Origin: Bacteroidota bacterium
GTDB lineage: Bacteria; Bacteroidota; Bacteroidia; NS11-12g; UBA9320
Length of the DNA: 64,000 nucleotides
Assembly: GCA_024679565.1 (NCBI GenBank)
Contig: JAIBDD010000001.1
Coordinates: 62,001 to 126,000 of the forward strand
Reading direction: 5' to 3'
Part shown: piece after piece, positions 37,026 through 47,425 of the stretch
Numbering within the stretch: the first letter of the stretch is position 1
How the letters are laid out: the number at the start of each line of letters is the position of its first letter
The notes under the pieces: generated by a model
The model's database searches: none
Seen by the model: the letters and a program-made list of their open reading frames with translations, nothing else
What the model was told of the DNA's origin: nothing
Position numbers and translations under genes: made by a program

Positions 37026-39158
37026 ATGAAACTTAATATACGGAAGTTCAGCAAGATGGCTGCGATTATTTTTACCTTTAGCTTCTTAGCATTCACTCCT
37101 GCAAACCACGAAGAAGGGATGTATCCCCTTGCGCAATTGGGTAGTTTAGATTTAAAAAAGGCGGGCCTTGAGATGGCTCAGTCTGATATTTATCAACCAG
37201 GCAAAATTGGATTAACCAATGCGCTTGTAAGACTAGGTGGATGTACGGGATCTTTTATTTCTGATAAAGGATTAATTATTACCAACCACCATTGCGTTTT
37301 TGGAGCGGTTGCCTCAGCAAGTTCACCAGAACACAATTATTTGGAAAATGGTTTTTATGCAAAAGATGAAGCGGAAGAAATCAAAACATCATTGCCTTGT
37401 AAGATTACACTGTCTTTTGACGATGTAAGTGACCGCGTATTGAAAGATGTTGATCCAACATCAGCTCCGGAAGAACAACAACAGAAAATTGAAGACAATA
37501 TTAAAGCGATTACAGAAGCTGAAAAAGAATCTTATCCCGATCTAAAAATTGAAATATCGGAGATGTTCGTCGGTAAGTACTACACGCTGTTTCGTTACAA
37601 AATGTTAAACGACGTACGGTTGGTATACGTTCCGCCTAAAGCAGTAGGTAAGTTTGGTGGCGAAACAGACAATTGGATATGGCCTCGTCATAACGGTGAC
37701 TTTAGCGTTGTAAGAGCCTACGAAAACGGTAAGCCATACAAACCAGAAAGACATCTTAAGATTGATGTAAATGGAACGCAAGAGAATGATTTTGTGTTTG
37801 TTTTGGGCTACCCTGGCAGCACGTATCGACATTTCCCAGCGCAGTATTTGACCTATCAAAATGATCATTTACTTCCGCTTATATCTTCTTGGTTTGACGA
37901 GCGAATTGCGCTGCTCAAACAAGATGCTAAAGGCAATGTGGCTAAAGAGCTGCAGTACGCCAGTACGATTGCCTCTTTAAGTAATACCACGAAAAACTTT
38001 AAAGGCAAGATGCAAGGACTGAGAAGAACGTCTATCCTTAATAATAGATTTGAAGAGCAGAATAAACTACAGAAGTTTGCCATGGCCAATGGCGACCCAT
38101 CTGACGACGAGGTTATTCCACGTATTGCAGCGCTTTATAAGCGCAAAAATGCAATGGCAGACGACTACATTTTACTTAATCAGATGTATTCTGCTTCAGG
38201 CATGTATTACGCAGCCCACATGAGAAACTCGTTGAAAGCGGAATATGATGCCCTAGAAAAATCAGAAAGAAAAAGTTGGATACAGAACAGTGGCAAACTT
38301 ATGCAAAGAGTGAAATCAGGCTTCAGAGTAGTTTCGACAGAAATGGATTATACCTTATTTGGTTCCTTATTATACCGCATATTCAAATCTGGAGATGGAA
38401 GAGCTGATGTAGCTTTAGAATATCTAAATCTTAACAATCCGTCAAAAAAGGAAGTTATAGCAGCTATTGCCAAAATCTGGAATAACAGCAAATATGCCAA
38501 CAAAACGAAGACACTGGATTGGATAGAAAACAACCCCAAGAAATTCATAAAGGCAAAAGATAAAATACAAGATTTAGCAGCAATTTTTGGCCCACAGGTA
38601 ACAACAATGCGACGTGACTGGGTTGATATTAGTGCCGAACTAGATGCCTTAATGCCTAGGTTGGCAGATATTAAGCAGAACCATTATGGTGGAAACTTTA
38701 TTCCAGACGCGAATGCCACACTGCGGTTAACTTACGGCTACGTAAAAGGATATAGCCCAAGCGATGCGGTAAATAACGACCCATTCACAACGATAGATGG
38801 TATTTTGGAAAAAGCTCAGCCTTCTGGAGATTACTATATGCCAGAAAACATTTTGGAGAAATTTAAGACTGTAAATGCCAATGACAACTTAAAACACCCA
38901 ACCAAAGGTCAGGTAGTTGTTGGTATATTGTACAACCTCGATACAACTGGAGGAAACAGTGGTAGTCCTATATTGAACGCAAAAGGAGAATTGGTTGGAG
39001 TTAATTTTGATCGTGCTTTTTCAGCTACCATTAACGACTTCGAATGGAATGAATCTTACAGCAGGTCAATTGGCGTAGATATACGCTACGTGCTTTACGT
39101 AATGAAGTATGTTAGTGGCGCAGACGCTGTTTTAGAAGAACTAGATGTTGAGTTGTAA
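37026..39158 (+). CDS. dpp11: S46 dipeptidyl-peptidase, DPP11-like (Asp/Glu-specific)
   Basis: A 710-residue periplasmic serine peptidase that removes dipeptides from the N-terminus. The triad is visible: H88/H89 in TNHHC, D215 in GGETDNW and S645 in GGNSGSP. Residue 663, eighteen after the serine, is arginine (FDR). In Porphyromonas DPP11 the same offset (S655, R673) gives specificity for Asp/Glu at P1, so this is DPP11-like. The start at 37026 is chosen because it begins the signal sequence; an upstream in-frame codon would overlap mlaF. Confidence 0.93.
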   Translation: MKLNIRKFSKMAAIIFTFSFLAFTPANHEEGMYPLAQLGSLDLKKAGLEMAQSDIYQPGKIGLTNALVRLGGCTGSFISDKGLIITNHHCVFGAVASASSPEHNYLENGFYAKDEAEEIKTSLPCKITLSFDDVSDRVLKDVDPTSAPEEQQQKIEDNIKAITEAEKESYPDLKIEISEMFVGKYYTLFRYKMLNDVRLVYVPPKAVGKFGGETDNWIWPRHNGDFSVVRAYENGKPYKPERHLKIDVNGTQENDFVFVLGYPGSTYRHFPAQYLTYQNDHLLPLISSWFDERIALLKQDAKGNVAKELQYASTIASLSNTTKNFKGKMQGLRRTSILNNRFEEQNKLQKFAMANGDPSDDEVIPRIAALYKRKNAMADDYILLNQMYSASGMYYAAHMRNSLKAEYDALEKSERKSWIQNSGKLMQRVKSGFRVVSTEMDYTLFGSLLYRIFKSGDGRADVALEYLNLNNPSKKEVIAAIAKIWNNSKYANKTKTLDWIENNPKKFIKAKDKIQDLAAIFGPQVTTMRRDWVDISAELDALMPRLADIKQNHYGGNFIPDANATLRLTYGYVKGYSPSDAVNNDPFTTIDGILEKAQPSGDYYMPENILEKFKTVNANDNLKHPTKGQVVVGILYNLDTTGGNSGSPILNAKGELVGVNFDRAFSATINDFEWNESYSRSIGVDIRYVLYVMKYVSGADAVLEELDVEL

Positions 39159-39318
39159 TAGAGCGAATTAATTACCAATCAACTGTGTGATAGATGAGAG
39201 TCGCCGTAATTAATAATTATCGATTAAAAGTGTCTGTGTGTCTTATAGATTTCAATGAGACCGTTAATCCCTTATTTTCGTGCACTGTTTAAATAGTTGA
39301 AATAATATCAATAAAAAA

Positions 39319-41472
39319 ATGAAGAGAATTTACCTCGTACTGGCCTTATTAATTGTAGGGTTTGGTATTAAAGCTAAAGCGGATGAAGGAATGTGGTTGC
39401 CACATTTGATTCAAGGTCAAACGTATGACGAAATGGTTCGTTTGGGTGTAAAACTAACACCTGAGCAAATCTATGATGTAAACAATTCAAGTTTAAAAGA
39501 CGCTATTGTGCGCCTAGGACGTGGATTTTGTACCGGTGAAGTGATATCTTCACAAGGGTTAATTTTAACCAATCACCACTGTGGGTTCAATGCAATTCAG
39601 AGTTTGAGTTCTGCAGGAGAAAAAAACTACCTAGAGCGTGGTTTCTGGGCTAAAGAAAAGAAAAATGAATTAGCCGCTGGCTTCTCTGTTTCATTCTTAC
39701 AACGTATTGAGGATGTTACTGAAGATATTACAGAGGGTTTGACAGACGACATGAGCTTAGCTGATCGATCAGCTAAAATTCAAAAAAGAATGTCTGCCAT
39801 TCAGGAAGAATATGCTGATGAAAAAGCACACATTAGTGCACAGGTGAAGGTGTTTTTCGAAGGAAACAATTACTATGTTTTCATTTACCAAACTTTTCCT
39901 GACGTAAGATTAGTAGGTACTCCACCTCAATCTCTTGGGAAATTTGGTGGTGAAACTGACAACTGGATGTGGCCAAGACATACGTGCGATTTCTCTATGT
40001 TTAGAGTGTACGCAAACGAAAACAATGAGCCGGCTGAATACAGTGAAGACAATGTACCTTATACACCTAAGCACCATTTACCAGTATCAACCAAAGGAGT
40101 AAAAGAAGGCGATTTCGCCATGATCTTTGGTTACCCAGGAAGCACTGATCGTTACTTAACATCTTATGGAATCAATTTCGCTACAGAAACGGAATTTCCT
40201 GCACGCGTTAAAGTACGTAGAGAAAAATTAGACATCTACGAAAAATACATGTCTATGAATGAATCAAACAAATTAAAGTATGCTTCTAAGTATGCTGGTG
40301 TAAGTAATTACTGGAAAAACTTCATGGGTCAAACTCGTGGTTTAAAAAGGTTGAAAATCGCTGATCGTAAGAAAGCTGAAGAAAAGGCTTTTAACACTTG
40401 GGCCAATGCAACACCAGAACGTAAAGCAAAATATGGTAACGTCATATCCCTTTACGAGCAAGGTTTTAACACCCTGCATCAAAACAAAATGTCACAAGTT
40501 TACATTGTTGAAGAAGCAATAATCGGAATAGAGTCTCTTTTATATGCGTATAGATTTAGTGCTTTGACCAATCCTAAATTGACGGATGAAAAAGTAAGTG
40601 CAATGGCTGAAGGACTAAAGGGGAAAGTGGATGGACATTACAAAGACTACATCAAGGAATTGGATCAAGAGGTATGTGCAGCGATGTTTATGCATTACAG
40701 CAATGACATTCCAAAAGACCAGCAACCAGCAGATTTCAAAAAAATGGTGTCTAAGTACAAAGGTGATTTTAATAAAATGGCAGCGTCTATTTTCAAAAAA
40801 TCCATGTTTGTTGACAAAGCAAAAACCAACGCATTCTTAAATAAAGTAAACGTAAAGAAGCTTAAAAAAGATCCAATGTACAAGATGATGGCCATGTTTA
40901 TCAACCACTATCGTTCTGTAGTAATTCCTTCAGTAATGGCTTCAAATGAATCTTTAGCTAAGGCAAAAAGATTATACGTCAAAGGCTTAAAGGAGATGAA
41001 TCCTACAAAAGCATATGCGTCAGATGCAAACAGCACTATGAGGCTAACTTATGGCTCTGTAAAGGATTATTACCCAGCTGACGCTGTACATTATGACTAC
41101 TTTACTACTATGGACGGTGTTTTAGAGAAATATGTTCCTGGTGATATTGAGTTTAACCTACCAGAAAAATTTGTAGACTTAGCAAAAAGTAGAACCTATG
41201 GTGATTATGCCGACAAAGACGGTGACTTGCATATTTGTTTCTTGTCTAACAATGACATTACTGGCGGAAACTCTGGTAGTCCGGTAATCAATGCTGATGG
41301 ACACCTAATCGGTACTGCATTTGACGGTAACTGGGAAGCGATGAGCGGAGATATAGCTTTTGAGCCAGAACTACAACGTACGATTTCTGTTGATATTCGT
41401 TACACGTTATGGGTGATTGACGTATTCTCAGGCGCAGGACATTTAGTTGAAGAAATGACCGTCGTTAAATAG
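39319..41472 (+). CDS. dpp7: S46 dipeptidyl-peptidase, DPP7-like
   Basis: A 717-residue paralogue of the preceding peptidase, with signal peptide (about 1-21), triad H86/H87 in TNHHC, D214 in GGETDNW and S652 in GGNSGSP. Eighteen residues after the serine is G670 (FDG), as in DPP7, which prefers hydrophobic P1 residues. With the preceding DPP11-like enzyme it covers acidic and hydrophobic dipeptides. A near-consensus -7 box (TATTTTCG, 39273-39280) and an A-rich run before the ATG suggest its own promoter. Confidence 0.94.
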   Translation: MKRIYLVLALLIVGFGIKAKADEGMWLPHLIQGQTYDEMVRLGVKLTPEQIYDVNNSSLKDAIVRLGRGFCTGEVISSQGLILTNHHCGFNAIQSLSSAGEKNYLERGFWAKEKKNELAAGFSVSFLQRIEDVTEDITEGLTDDMSLADRSAKIQKRMSAIQEEYADEKAHISAQVKVFFEGNNYYVFIYQTFPDVRLVGTPPQSLGKFGGETDNWMWPRHTCDFSMFRVYANENNEPAEYSEDNVPYTPKHHLPVSTKGVKEGDFAMIFGYPGSTDRYLTSYGINFATETEFPARVKVRREKLDIYEKYMSMNESNKLKYASKYAGVSNYWKNFMGQTRGLKRLKIADRKKAEEKAFNTWANATPERKAKYGNVISLYEQGFNTLHQNKMSQVYIVEEAIIGIESLLYAYRFSALTNPKLTDEKVSAMAEGLKGKVDGHYKDYIKELDQEVCAAMFMHYSNDIPKDQQPADFKKMVSKYKGDFNKMAASIFKKSMFVDKAKTNAFLNKVNVKKLKKDPMYKMMAMFINHYRSVVIPSVMASNESLAKAKRLYVKGLKEMNPTKAYASDANSTMRLTYGSVKDYYPADAVHYDYFTTMDGVLEKYVPGDIEFNLPEKFVDLAKSRTYGDYADKDGDLHICFLSNNDITGGNSGSPVINADGHLIGTAFDGNWEAMSGDIAFEPELQRTISVDIRYTLWVIDVFSGAGHLVEEMTVVK

Positions 41473-41489
41473 ACATATAAAGATTATGT

Positions 41490-41519
41490 AAAAAGCGCTC
41501 AGTAATGGGCGCTTTTTTT
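41490..41519. terminator. Bidirectional terminator between dpp7 and DUF255 gene
   Basis: AAAAAGCGC (41490-41498) pairs with GCGCTTTTT (41509-41517) around a 10-nt loop, with A- and T-tracts on either side. It overlaps the stop of the minus-strand DUF255 gene. Confidence 0.85.
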
Positions 41520-43560
41520 ATGCGAGTAAGTCTAGTGCTGCTTCTATAGATGCGACTGGTTCTAAACATGCATTGTCCTCACAAACATAAATAAGCGTTT
41601 TTCCTGCCTGCAATCTCCCCGCTACAATCGGAAGGTCTTCTCCCCCAACGCTTGCGACAACGGTCCAGTTTGGCTTTCGTTTTTGGTTTATGATTTTGGC
41701 AAACGCAAGTGCTTTCTCGCCAACAATTACAACTTCTTTATGCCCTCCAAAGGCGTCGAGCATGGCCAACATCCAATTGCTAAACCCAGAACCATATTGA
41801 GTTACCCTTGGAGCAATTAGGTCAATCATTTCTAACGCAATACTTCTGTATTTTACGTCAAGAAAAAGCTGACTTAGATGCAACAAGTTCCTAGTCATTA
41901 TGCTGTTTGATGATGGGATTACATTGTCAAAGTAATCCGTTTGTTTCGCAACTAAATCACTGGCTTGATGATCGGTAAACTGAAACATCATCGACCCGTC
42001 ATTATAGAAGTGGTTTAGCGTATAATCGGTTAGCTCTTTGGCTTTTTGGGCATAATCGGCGTCATAAGAAGCGGCGTACAAGTGCAACAACGCTTGGATA
42101 ACCGAGGCATAATCTTCCAAAAAACCGTTAATCGTTGATTTTCCATTTTTATAGCTATGAAATAAACTGCCATTTTCCTTTAGCTGATAATTCAATATCG
42201 ACGACATCGTATTCTCTGCCTGTTCTATATATTGTTGATTGCTGGTTGCCTGAAACGCTGCACATAACCCACTTACAGTTAAAGCATTCCAGTTCGTCAG
42301 ACATTTGTCGTCTAACCCAGGTTTTGTGCGATTGGTACGTGCTTCGTACAGTACCTTAATGGCTTTATTAACCTCACTTTCTAGTTCCGTTTCATTTATA
42401 TCAAATGCTTTTAGTATTTCGGCGTTCGCTGTTCTACATAAAATAAAATTGTCGGCTTCCCAATAGCCTCTTTCGTTTAACCCGAAGTATGATTTTATTA
42501 AATCAGATTTGTTTGGAAAAAGCATGTGAATCTCGTCAATCGTCCATACATAATATTTCCCTTCAACGCCTTCGCTATCAGCATCATATGCAGAATAAAA
42601 TAAATCATCAGGACCCAATAATTCAGCACTTAAAAAATCGCTCGTTTGTTTAATAACCTTGAGATATTCTTTATTATTGGAAACTTCATAAGCTTCTGAA
42701 TACAGTTCAAGTAACTGTGCGTTATCGTATAGCATTTTTTCGAAATGCGGGACTTTCCATTTGTTGTCTACAGAATACCTCGCAAAGCCACCTCCTATTT
42801 GATCATAAATGCCACCACGAGCCATTTTGGATAGCGTAAGGTCTACATAATTTTGTAGCGGTATGTTTTTTCTTGACGAGGCATAACGACTGAGAAATTG
42901 ATAATTATTAGGCAAAGGAAACTTGGGTGCTCTATTGCCCCCTCCTTCAACGTGGTCAAATGATTTAGCCCATATGCCGACGGATTCATCCACCAATTGC
43001 ATTACTGCATCTTTATTGCTGACGAAACCATTTACACGTTCTATGTTAGACGTAGATTTAATACCCTTCAGCAATTTGTCTGCATAATCCTTAAGCTTAT
43101 CTCGGTTTTCCTCCCATTCTCTTTTAATCGTTTCTAGCAATTGAAGCCATTTGTCTTTTTGATAATAAGTCCCTGCATAAAAGGGTTTCCCGTCCGGGAA
43201 GGCGAAACAATTCAATGGCCATCCCCCGCCACCAGTTATAAGTTGAGCAGCATTCATATAAAGTTGGTCAACATCAGGCCTTTCCTCCCTATCTACTTTG
43301 ACACATATAAAATGTGCATTCATTATGTCAGCCACCTCTTCGTCCTCAAAACTCTCATGCTCCATAACATGACACCAATGGCAAGCAGAGTAGCCAATGG
43401 ATACTAATATTGGCTTATTGGCTTTTTTGGCTAAGTCCAAGGTTTTTTCATTCCATGGTTTCCAGTGCACAGGATTATAGGCATGCTGAAGTAAATATGG
43501 ACTTGTCTCATGGATTAAGTCGTTGGCGTTTTCATTATCTGAGCGCAAATGATTCGTCAT
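41518..43560 (-). CDS. Thioredoxin-domain protein DUF255 (YyaL/SSP411-like)
   Basis: A 680-residue cytosolic protein. The N-terminal DUF255 thioredoxin-like domain (about 15-175) has the CHWC motif in [18 protein letters not shown]. The rest is an (alpha/alpha) barrel-like region (about 190-560) with [22 protein letters not shown] and [13 protein letters not shown], characteristic of YyaL and mammalian SPATA20. The reaction is not established; a redox or sugar-epimerase-like role has been suggested for the family. TATCCTTG lies six bases before the ATG as a weak -7 match. Confidence 0.93.
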   Translation of the reverse strand: MTNHLRSDNENANDLIHETSPYLLQHAYNPVHWKPWNEKTLDLAKKANKPILVSIGYSACHWCHVMEHESFEDEEVADIMNAHFICVKVDREERPDVDQLYMNAAQLITGGGGWPLNCFAFPDGKPFYAGTYYQKDKWLQLLETIKREWEENRDKLKDYADKLLKGIKSTSNIERVNGFVSNKDAVMQLVDESVGIWAKSFDHVEGGGNRAPKFPLPNNYQFLSRYASSRKNIPLQNYVDLTLSKMARGGIYDQIGGGFARYSVDNKWKVPHFEKMLYDNAQLLELYSEAYEVSNNKEYLKVIKQTSDFLSAELLGPDDLFYSAYDADSEGVEGKYYVWTIDEIHMLFPNKSDLIKSYFGLNERGYWEADNFILCRTANAEILKAFDINETELESEVNKAIKVLYEARTNRTKPGLDDKCLTNWNALTVSGLCAAFQATSNQQYIEQAENTMSSILNYQLKENGSLFHSYKNGKSTINGFLEDYASVIQALLHLYAASYDADYAQKAKELTDYTLNHFYNDGSMMFQFTDHQASDLVAKQTDYFDNVIPSSNSIMTRNLLHLSQLFLDVKYRSIALEMIDLIAPRVTQYGSGFSNWMLAMLDAFGGHKEVVIVGEKALAFAKIINQKRKPNWTVVASVGGEDLPIVAGRLQAGKTLIYVCEDNACLEPVASIEAALDLLA

Positions 43561-43650
43561 AGATTCAAGGATACTTGTTTCTAGTGAGATACGTATAGTA
43601 AAAACATAATCATTATTTGCTGAGCAGTCATTTAGCGTTTAATTTTAGGT

Positions 43651-43658
43651 TATTTTTG
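43651..43658 (+). promoter_or_regulatory. Promoter -7 box for the large repeat protein
   Basis: TATTTTTG, an exact TAnnTTTG match, ends five bases before the ATG at 43664, predicting a leaderless or near-leaderless mRNA. Confidence 0.55.
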
Positions 43659-43663
43659 ATTTA

Positions 43664-46600
43664 ATGATCCTAATTACCCGTAGTATTTTTATCCTATCTA
43701 TACTCCTTTTGATGTGGCAAGACTCCACCGCTCAATACACGACCATAGGTCCAGTTACCTTTACAAGTAACACCTATGGCCCGATGGTTTGCAGAACGGA
43801 TAGTGCCAATGCGTTTAGCCGGCATGCATACATTTACCCTTCAGCTACATTAGGTGATTTGGCTCATGGAGATTCTATTCGAATGATAGAGTTCTTTAAA
43901 ACCAATGATTTTGTATATGCAGGTACGCCTAATTTCAAAATGTATGTTGGCATGTCTGACTCTGCTGATTTTGGTATTGGCAATATTCAAAGTTGGTCTA
44001 CAGAAACCAGTAGAAAGGGCGTTCAAAAGGTATTCGACGGATCTATACAGTCTATAGTTGACGCAACAGCGGGATACAAAGCGTTTGTTTTTGACACAAT
44101 GTTTGTTTTTGATACAACACAAGGAAGTCACCTAAAGATTTTAGTGGAGTTTTACCAAAATACCGCTCAGCCAGTTGGCCTTATCCCACTCTGGGCGTAT
44201 GAAAACAACTTCACTGTTACGGGATTCGTTTCAAATAATGAAACCAAATATATTTTTGGTGTCAATCAAGCACCTGATTCGACCATATTCACACAAGTAC
44301 GTAAACCCTCAATACGAATACATTTTCCAAGATACGACACCAATGCCGCAGTAAACAATGTGTACGCTTTAGGTGAGTTGGCGCTGTTAATGGCTCCTGT
44401 CGATACTATTAAATTCAATGTGCGCAACACAGGAAAGAAAGTGCTACACAACCACCCATTTGAAGTGGCGATATCTGGTGCGAATAGTTTCAGAGACACG
44501 GTGTATGTGGATACACTGCTTACCAACAGTGACAAAATGTTATTCTCACATACATACAAGCCTAAAAACAAAGGGGTTGACACGGTAACTGTCCGGAGTT
44601 TAGGAGACCCTTATAGCTTGGACGACACTACTGTATTTATGAGAAAAATCTCACACAACGTTTTAAGCCACAACAATCCATTTGTTACCAATGCAGCGTT
44701 TGGTATCGGGTTTAATGGTAGCTCAGGAGATTTTATTGCAAAGTACTATACCGATAGCAACTACATTAATCAAATAAAAATTGGTTTCTCATCTTCAGGC
44801 CTACCTTTTATGTTGGGTATATGGCAAGAAGATTCAAATGGTGGGCCTGGAAAGGAAATATACACGTCAGACACATTGTTGAGTAATGGAGGACAATACA
44901 TCCAACCCGTATTGCCTAAGGTGCAAGTCCGTGATGGGTATTTCGTAGGAATTCGTCAGCTAGGCACACAGAATATCGCATTTAATTACGAAGCGGAAAC
45001 ACCCGTAAGACCTGGTGTTTTTTATTTTGCTGCACCCGCCCGAGATACAAACTGGACCTCATTTTCACCCGGTTTTGACTTTAACTTTGATATTCAACCC
45101 AGAATCCAAATTTCCCACGACGTTGCGGTTATAGGTATAACTTATCCTGCTGATTTAGATACGTTTGAATTTAGTATCGGTGATAGCATCAAACCCAAAG
45201 CCATCGTGTACAATTACGGTGTGAAAGATCAAAACAACCCATTTGACGTTGTTTGCGAAATCCTCGACCAGTTCAATAATGTGGTATACAAAAGCATTAA
45301 GATCATTACCCTTGACGCTGAGGATAGTTTAGAAATTACGTTCGACAAACCATTTTCGTTAGGAAATTATGGTGATTTACGCATGCTGGTTTACACCAAA
45401 TTGTCAGGAGATTTGGCTATAGAAAATGACAGTTTGGCTATCGATTTTAGCATCTATGTAAACTACGATATTCAGGTGGAGAGTTTCTTTGAACCCATTG
45501 CTGGCGCACGTTATGAATTAAATAAAGACAAAGTAAGCCCTACCGTACGGATGGTCAATTTTGGCTCTAGAGATCAGTCTAACATACGCGTTACCTCTAG
45601 AATTCGCCAAGATACTAAAATCGCTAAGGAGCAAACTCAAACCATAAGCCTTGCTGGTGGAGGTAGTCAGATACTTGCGTTCGATTCTGTTACCATACCT
45701 TTTGCAGGTGACGTCATATTCGAAGTGTTCTGTTGGAATGCAATTGATAGTTTCCCAGTGAATGATACCGCTCGCGTCACGGTTGAAGTTGTTAGAAGCA
45801 ACGACTTAGGCATAGTTTCTGTCATCCGCCCGAGAGACAGTTCGGTTTACGAACGAAATCAAGTATTTAGGCCCTATCTAAATTACCGCAATTTTGGGTT
45901 AGGTGACCAAGACTCCACAGTTGTTACATGCGCCATAACTGATGAACCCGGGTCGGTGATTTATCGTGACACGGTGATTAGATCGCTCCCTAAATTCAGT
46001 ACAATTCAAGCACTGTTTAAAGATTTTAAAGCCCCAAACAAAGCGCAAACTTTAACATTTGATGCGAAGACTTGGATCGCAGGTGATCAAGACACGACAA
46101 ATGATCGGATTTCTACTCAGTTCTTTATTAAAACTAAAACAGACCTTGCATTAGTGGCAATAAAGGACCCTGTTAAGGATTCCTTGTACTTGCTGGGTGA
46201 CACGATTAGTCCTAAAGTTACTGTTGTAAATATTGGCAACACCATTGTTCCTGCCACTGCTCAATTGTTTTATCGCATAGTTAATTCTACAGGAGCTGAG
46301 GTGTACTTTGATTCAACTACTATAGGAAGCACTCTGGCCATAGATAACGGTACCGACGTGAACTTCCCTGATTTTGTATTCTTTAACATCAAAGATGCGT
46401 ATAACGCAGTGTGCTTTATTAAACTTCCAACAGACGGTGAGGCGGGCAATGATACATTGAGGACAAACTTTAATGCATCAGCGAAAAATTCAATTTCCTT
46501 GGGTGGTATTACGTTACCTACTCATAATCAAGTGTATCAACTCAATATAGACACAGTGTTTCCTTCATTTAGTATTGTTAACTCGGGATTAAATGATATT

Positions 46601-47425
46601 AGCAACCCTGTCTATTATACCGTAACATTTGACAATAATGGTTCAGAAGTGTATCGCGATTCTGACTCTATAACGGTCTTATTATCTGAAACTTCTATCG
46701 AGATTCAACCAATGCCTTTTGTGCCTTTGGTTACTGGTAAAATCAAGATGACGGTGACGATTCAGAACGTAGATGATGAAATTGTTTCAGACAATGAATT
46801 AGAGCGCGATTTCTTTGTTTCACTTCAAAACGATGTAGCGTCAATCGCCTTTGTGTATCCAGAAATAGATTCTCTGGTTTTTGCCAATAGAACTTACGCG
46901 CCAAAAGGCCAGTTCCGTAACTTGGGAGACAGTGCACAACGGAGTGAGTTTAGTGTCTCCTATATTATTTCGTTGAATGGTACACAACTATATAACTCCA
47001 ATAAAAACATCACGCTTGACTCTGGAAGTGCAATAACCGTTGGTTTTGACAGCACATTCACCCCCACAACACCAGGAACGTATGATATGTTTTTGATTAC
47101 TCGACTTGGTATAGATCAAGTGCTGACTAACGATACCTTGACAGGGTCGTTTGTTGTCGACTTTCATAGCTCAACGCCTATGATTCAATCCTATGGCATA
47201 AAACTCTATCCAAACCCTTCAAACAGCACCGTATTCATATCTTCCACAAACAGTACAATTAAGTCGGTCGAAGTATTTAGCGCAAATGGACGTATCATAG
47301 AAGTTCTAAAGATGAACCACAACAAATCAGTTGAAGTTGACGTCACTCATTTTGTACCTGGTTTTTATTGGTTCAGGATTGAAATAGGAGACAAATTTGT
47401 TTGGCAAAAAGTGATTACGAATTAG
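43664..47425 (+). CDS. Large T9SS-sorted protein with six CARDB-like repeats
   Basis: A 1253-residue exported protein. After the signal peptide (about 1-24) comes a beta-rich N-terminal region (to about 480). Six tandem repeats of about 114 residues follow, starting near 485, 600, 712, 826, 942 and 1056; each opens with a D-(I/L/V)-x-(I/V) strand and contains a (V/I)xNxG turn, as in CARDB/Ig-like adhesion modules. A type A T9SS sorting domain ends it (LYPNPSNSTVFIS, final FVWQKVITN). A surface adhesin or fibre role is inferred. Its stop overlaps that of the convergent subtilase gene. Confidence 0.85.
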   Translation: MILITRSIFILSILLLMWQDSTAQYTTIGPVTFTSNTYGPMVCRTDSANAFSRHAYIYPSATLGDLAHGDSIRMIEFFKTNDFVYAGTPNFKMYVGMSDSADFGIGNIQSWSTETSRKGVQKVFDGSIQSIVDATAGYKAFVFDTMFVFDTTQGSHLKILVEFYQNTAQPVGLIPLWAYENNFTVTGFVSNNETKYIFGVNQAPDSTIFTQVRKPSIRIHFPRYDTNAAVNNVYALGELALLMAPVDTIKFNVRNTGKKVLHNHPFEVAISGANSFRDTVYVDTLLTNSDKMLFSHTYKPKNKGVDTVTVRSLGDPYSLDDTTVFMRKISHNVLSHNNPFVTNAAFGIGFNGSSGDFIAKYYTDSNYINQIKIGFSSSGLPFMLGIWQEDSNGGPGKEIYTSDTLLSNGGQYIQPVLPKVQVRDGYFVGIRQLGTQNIAFNYEAETPVRPGVFYFAAPARDTNWTSFSPGFDFNFDIQPRIQISHDVAVIGITYPADLDTFEFSIGDSIKPKAIVYNYGVKDQNNPFDVVCEILDQFNNVVYKSIKIITLDAEDSLEITFDKPFSLGNYGDLRMLVYTKLSGDLAIENDSLAIDFSIYVNYDIQVESFFEPIAGARYELNKDKVSPTVRMVNFGSRDQSNIRVTSRIRQDTKIAKEQTQTISLAGGGSQILAFDSVTIPFAGDVIFEVFCWNAIDSFPVNDTARVTVEVVRSNDLGIVSVIRPRDSSVYERNQVFRPYLNYRNFGLGDQDSTVVTCAITDEPGSVIYRDTVIRSLPKFSTIQALFKDFKAPNKAQTLTFDAKTWIAGDQDTTNDRISTQFFIKTKTDLALVAIKDPVKDSLYLLGDTISPKVTVVNIGNTIVPATAQLFYRIVNSTGAEVYFDSTTIGSTLAIDNGTDVNFPDFVFFNIKDAYNAVCFIKLPTDGEAGNDTLRTNFNASAKNSISLGGITLPTHNQVYQLNIDTVFPSFSIVNSGLNDISNPVYYTVTFDNNGSEVYRDSDSITVLLSETSIEIQPMPFVPLVTGKIKMTVTIQNVDDEIVSDNELERDFFVSLQNDVASIAFVYPEIDSLVFANRTYAPKGQFRNLGDSAQRSEFSVSYIISLNGTQLYNSNKNITLDSGSAITVGFDSTFTPTTPGTYDMFLITRLGIDQVLTNDTLTGSFVVDFHSSTPMIQSYGIKLYPNPSNSTVFISSTNSTIKSVEVFSANGRIIEVLKMNHNKSVEVDVTHFVPGFYWFRIEIGDKFVWQKVITN

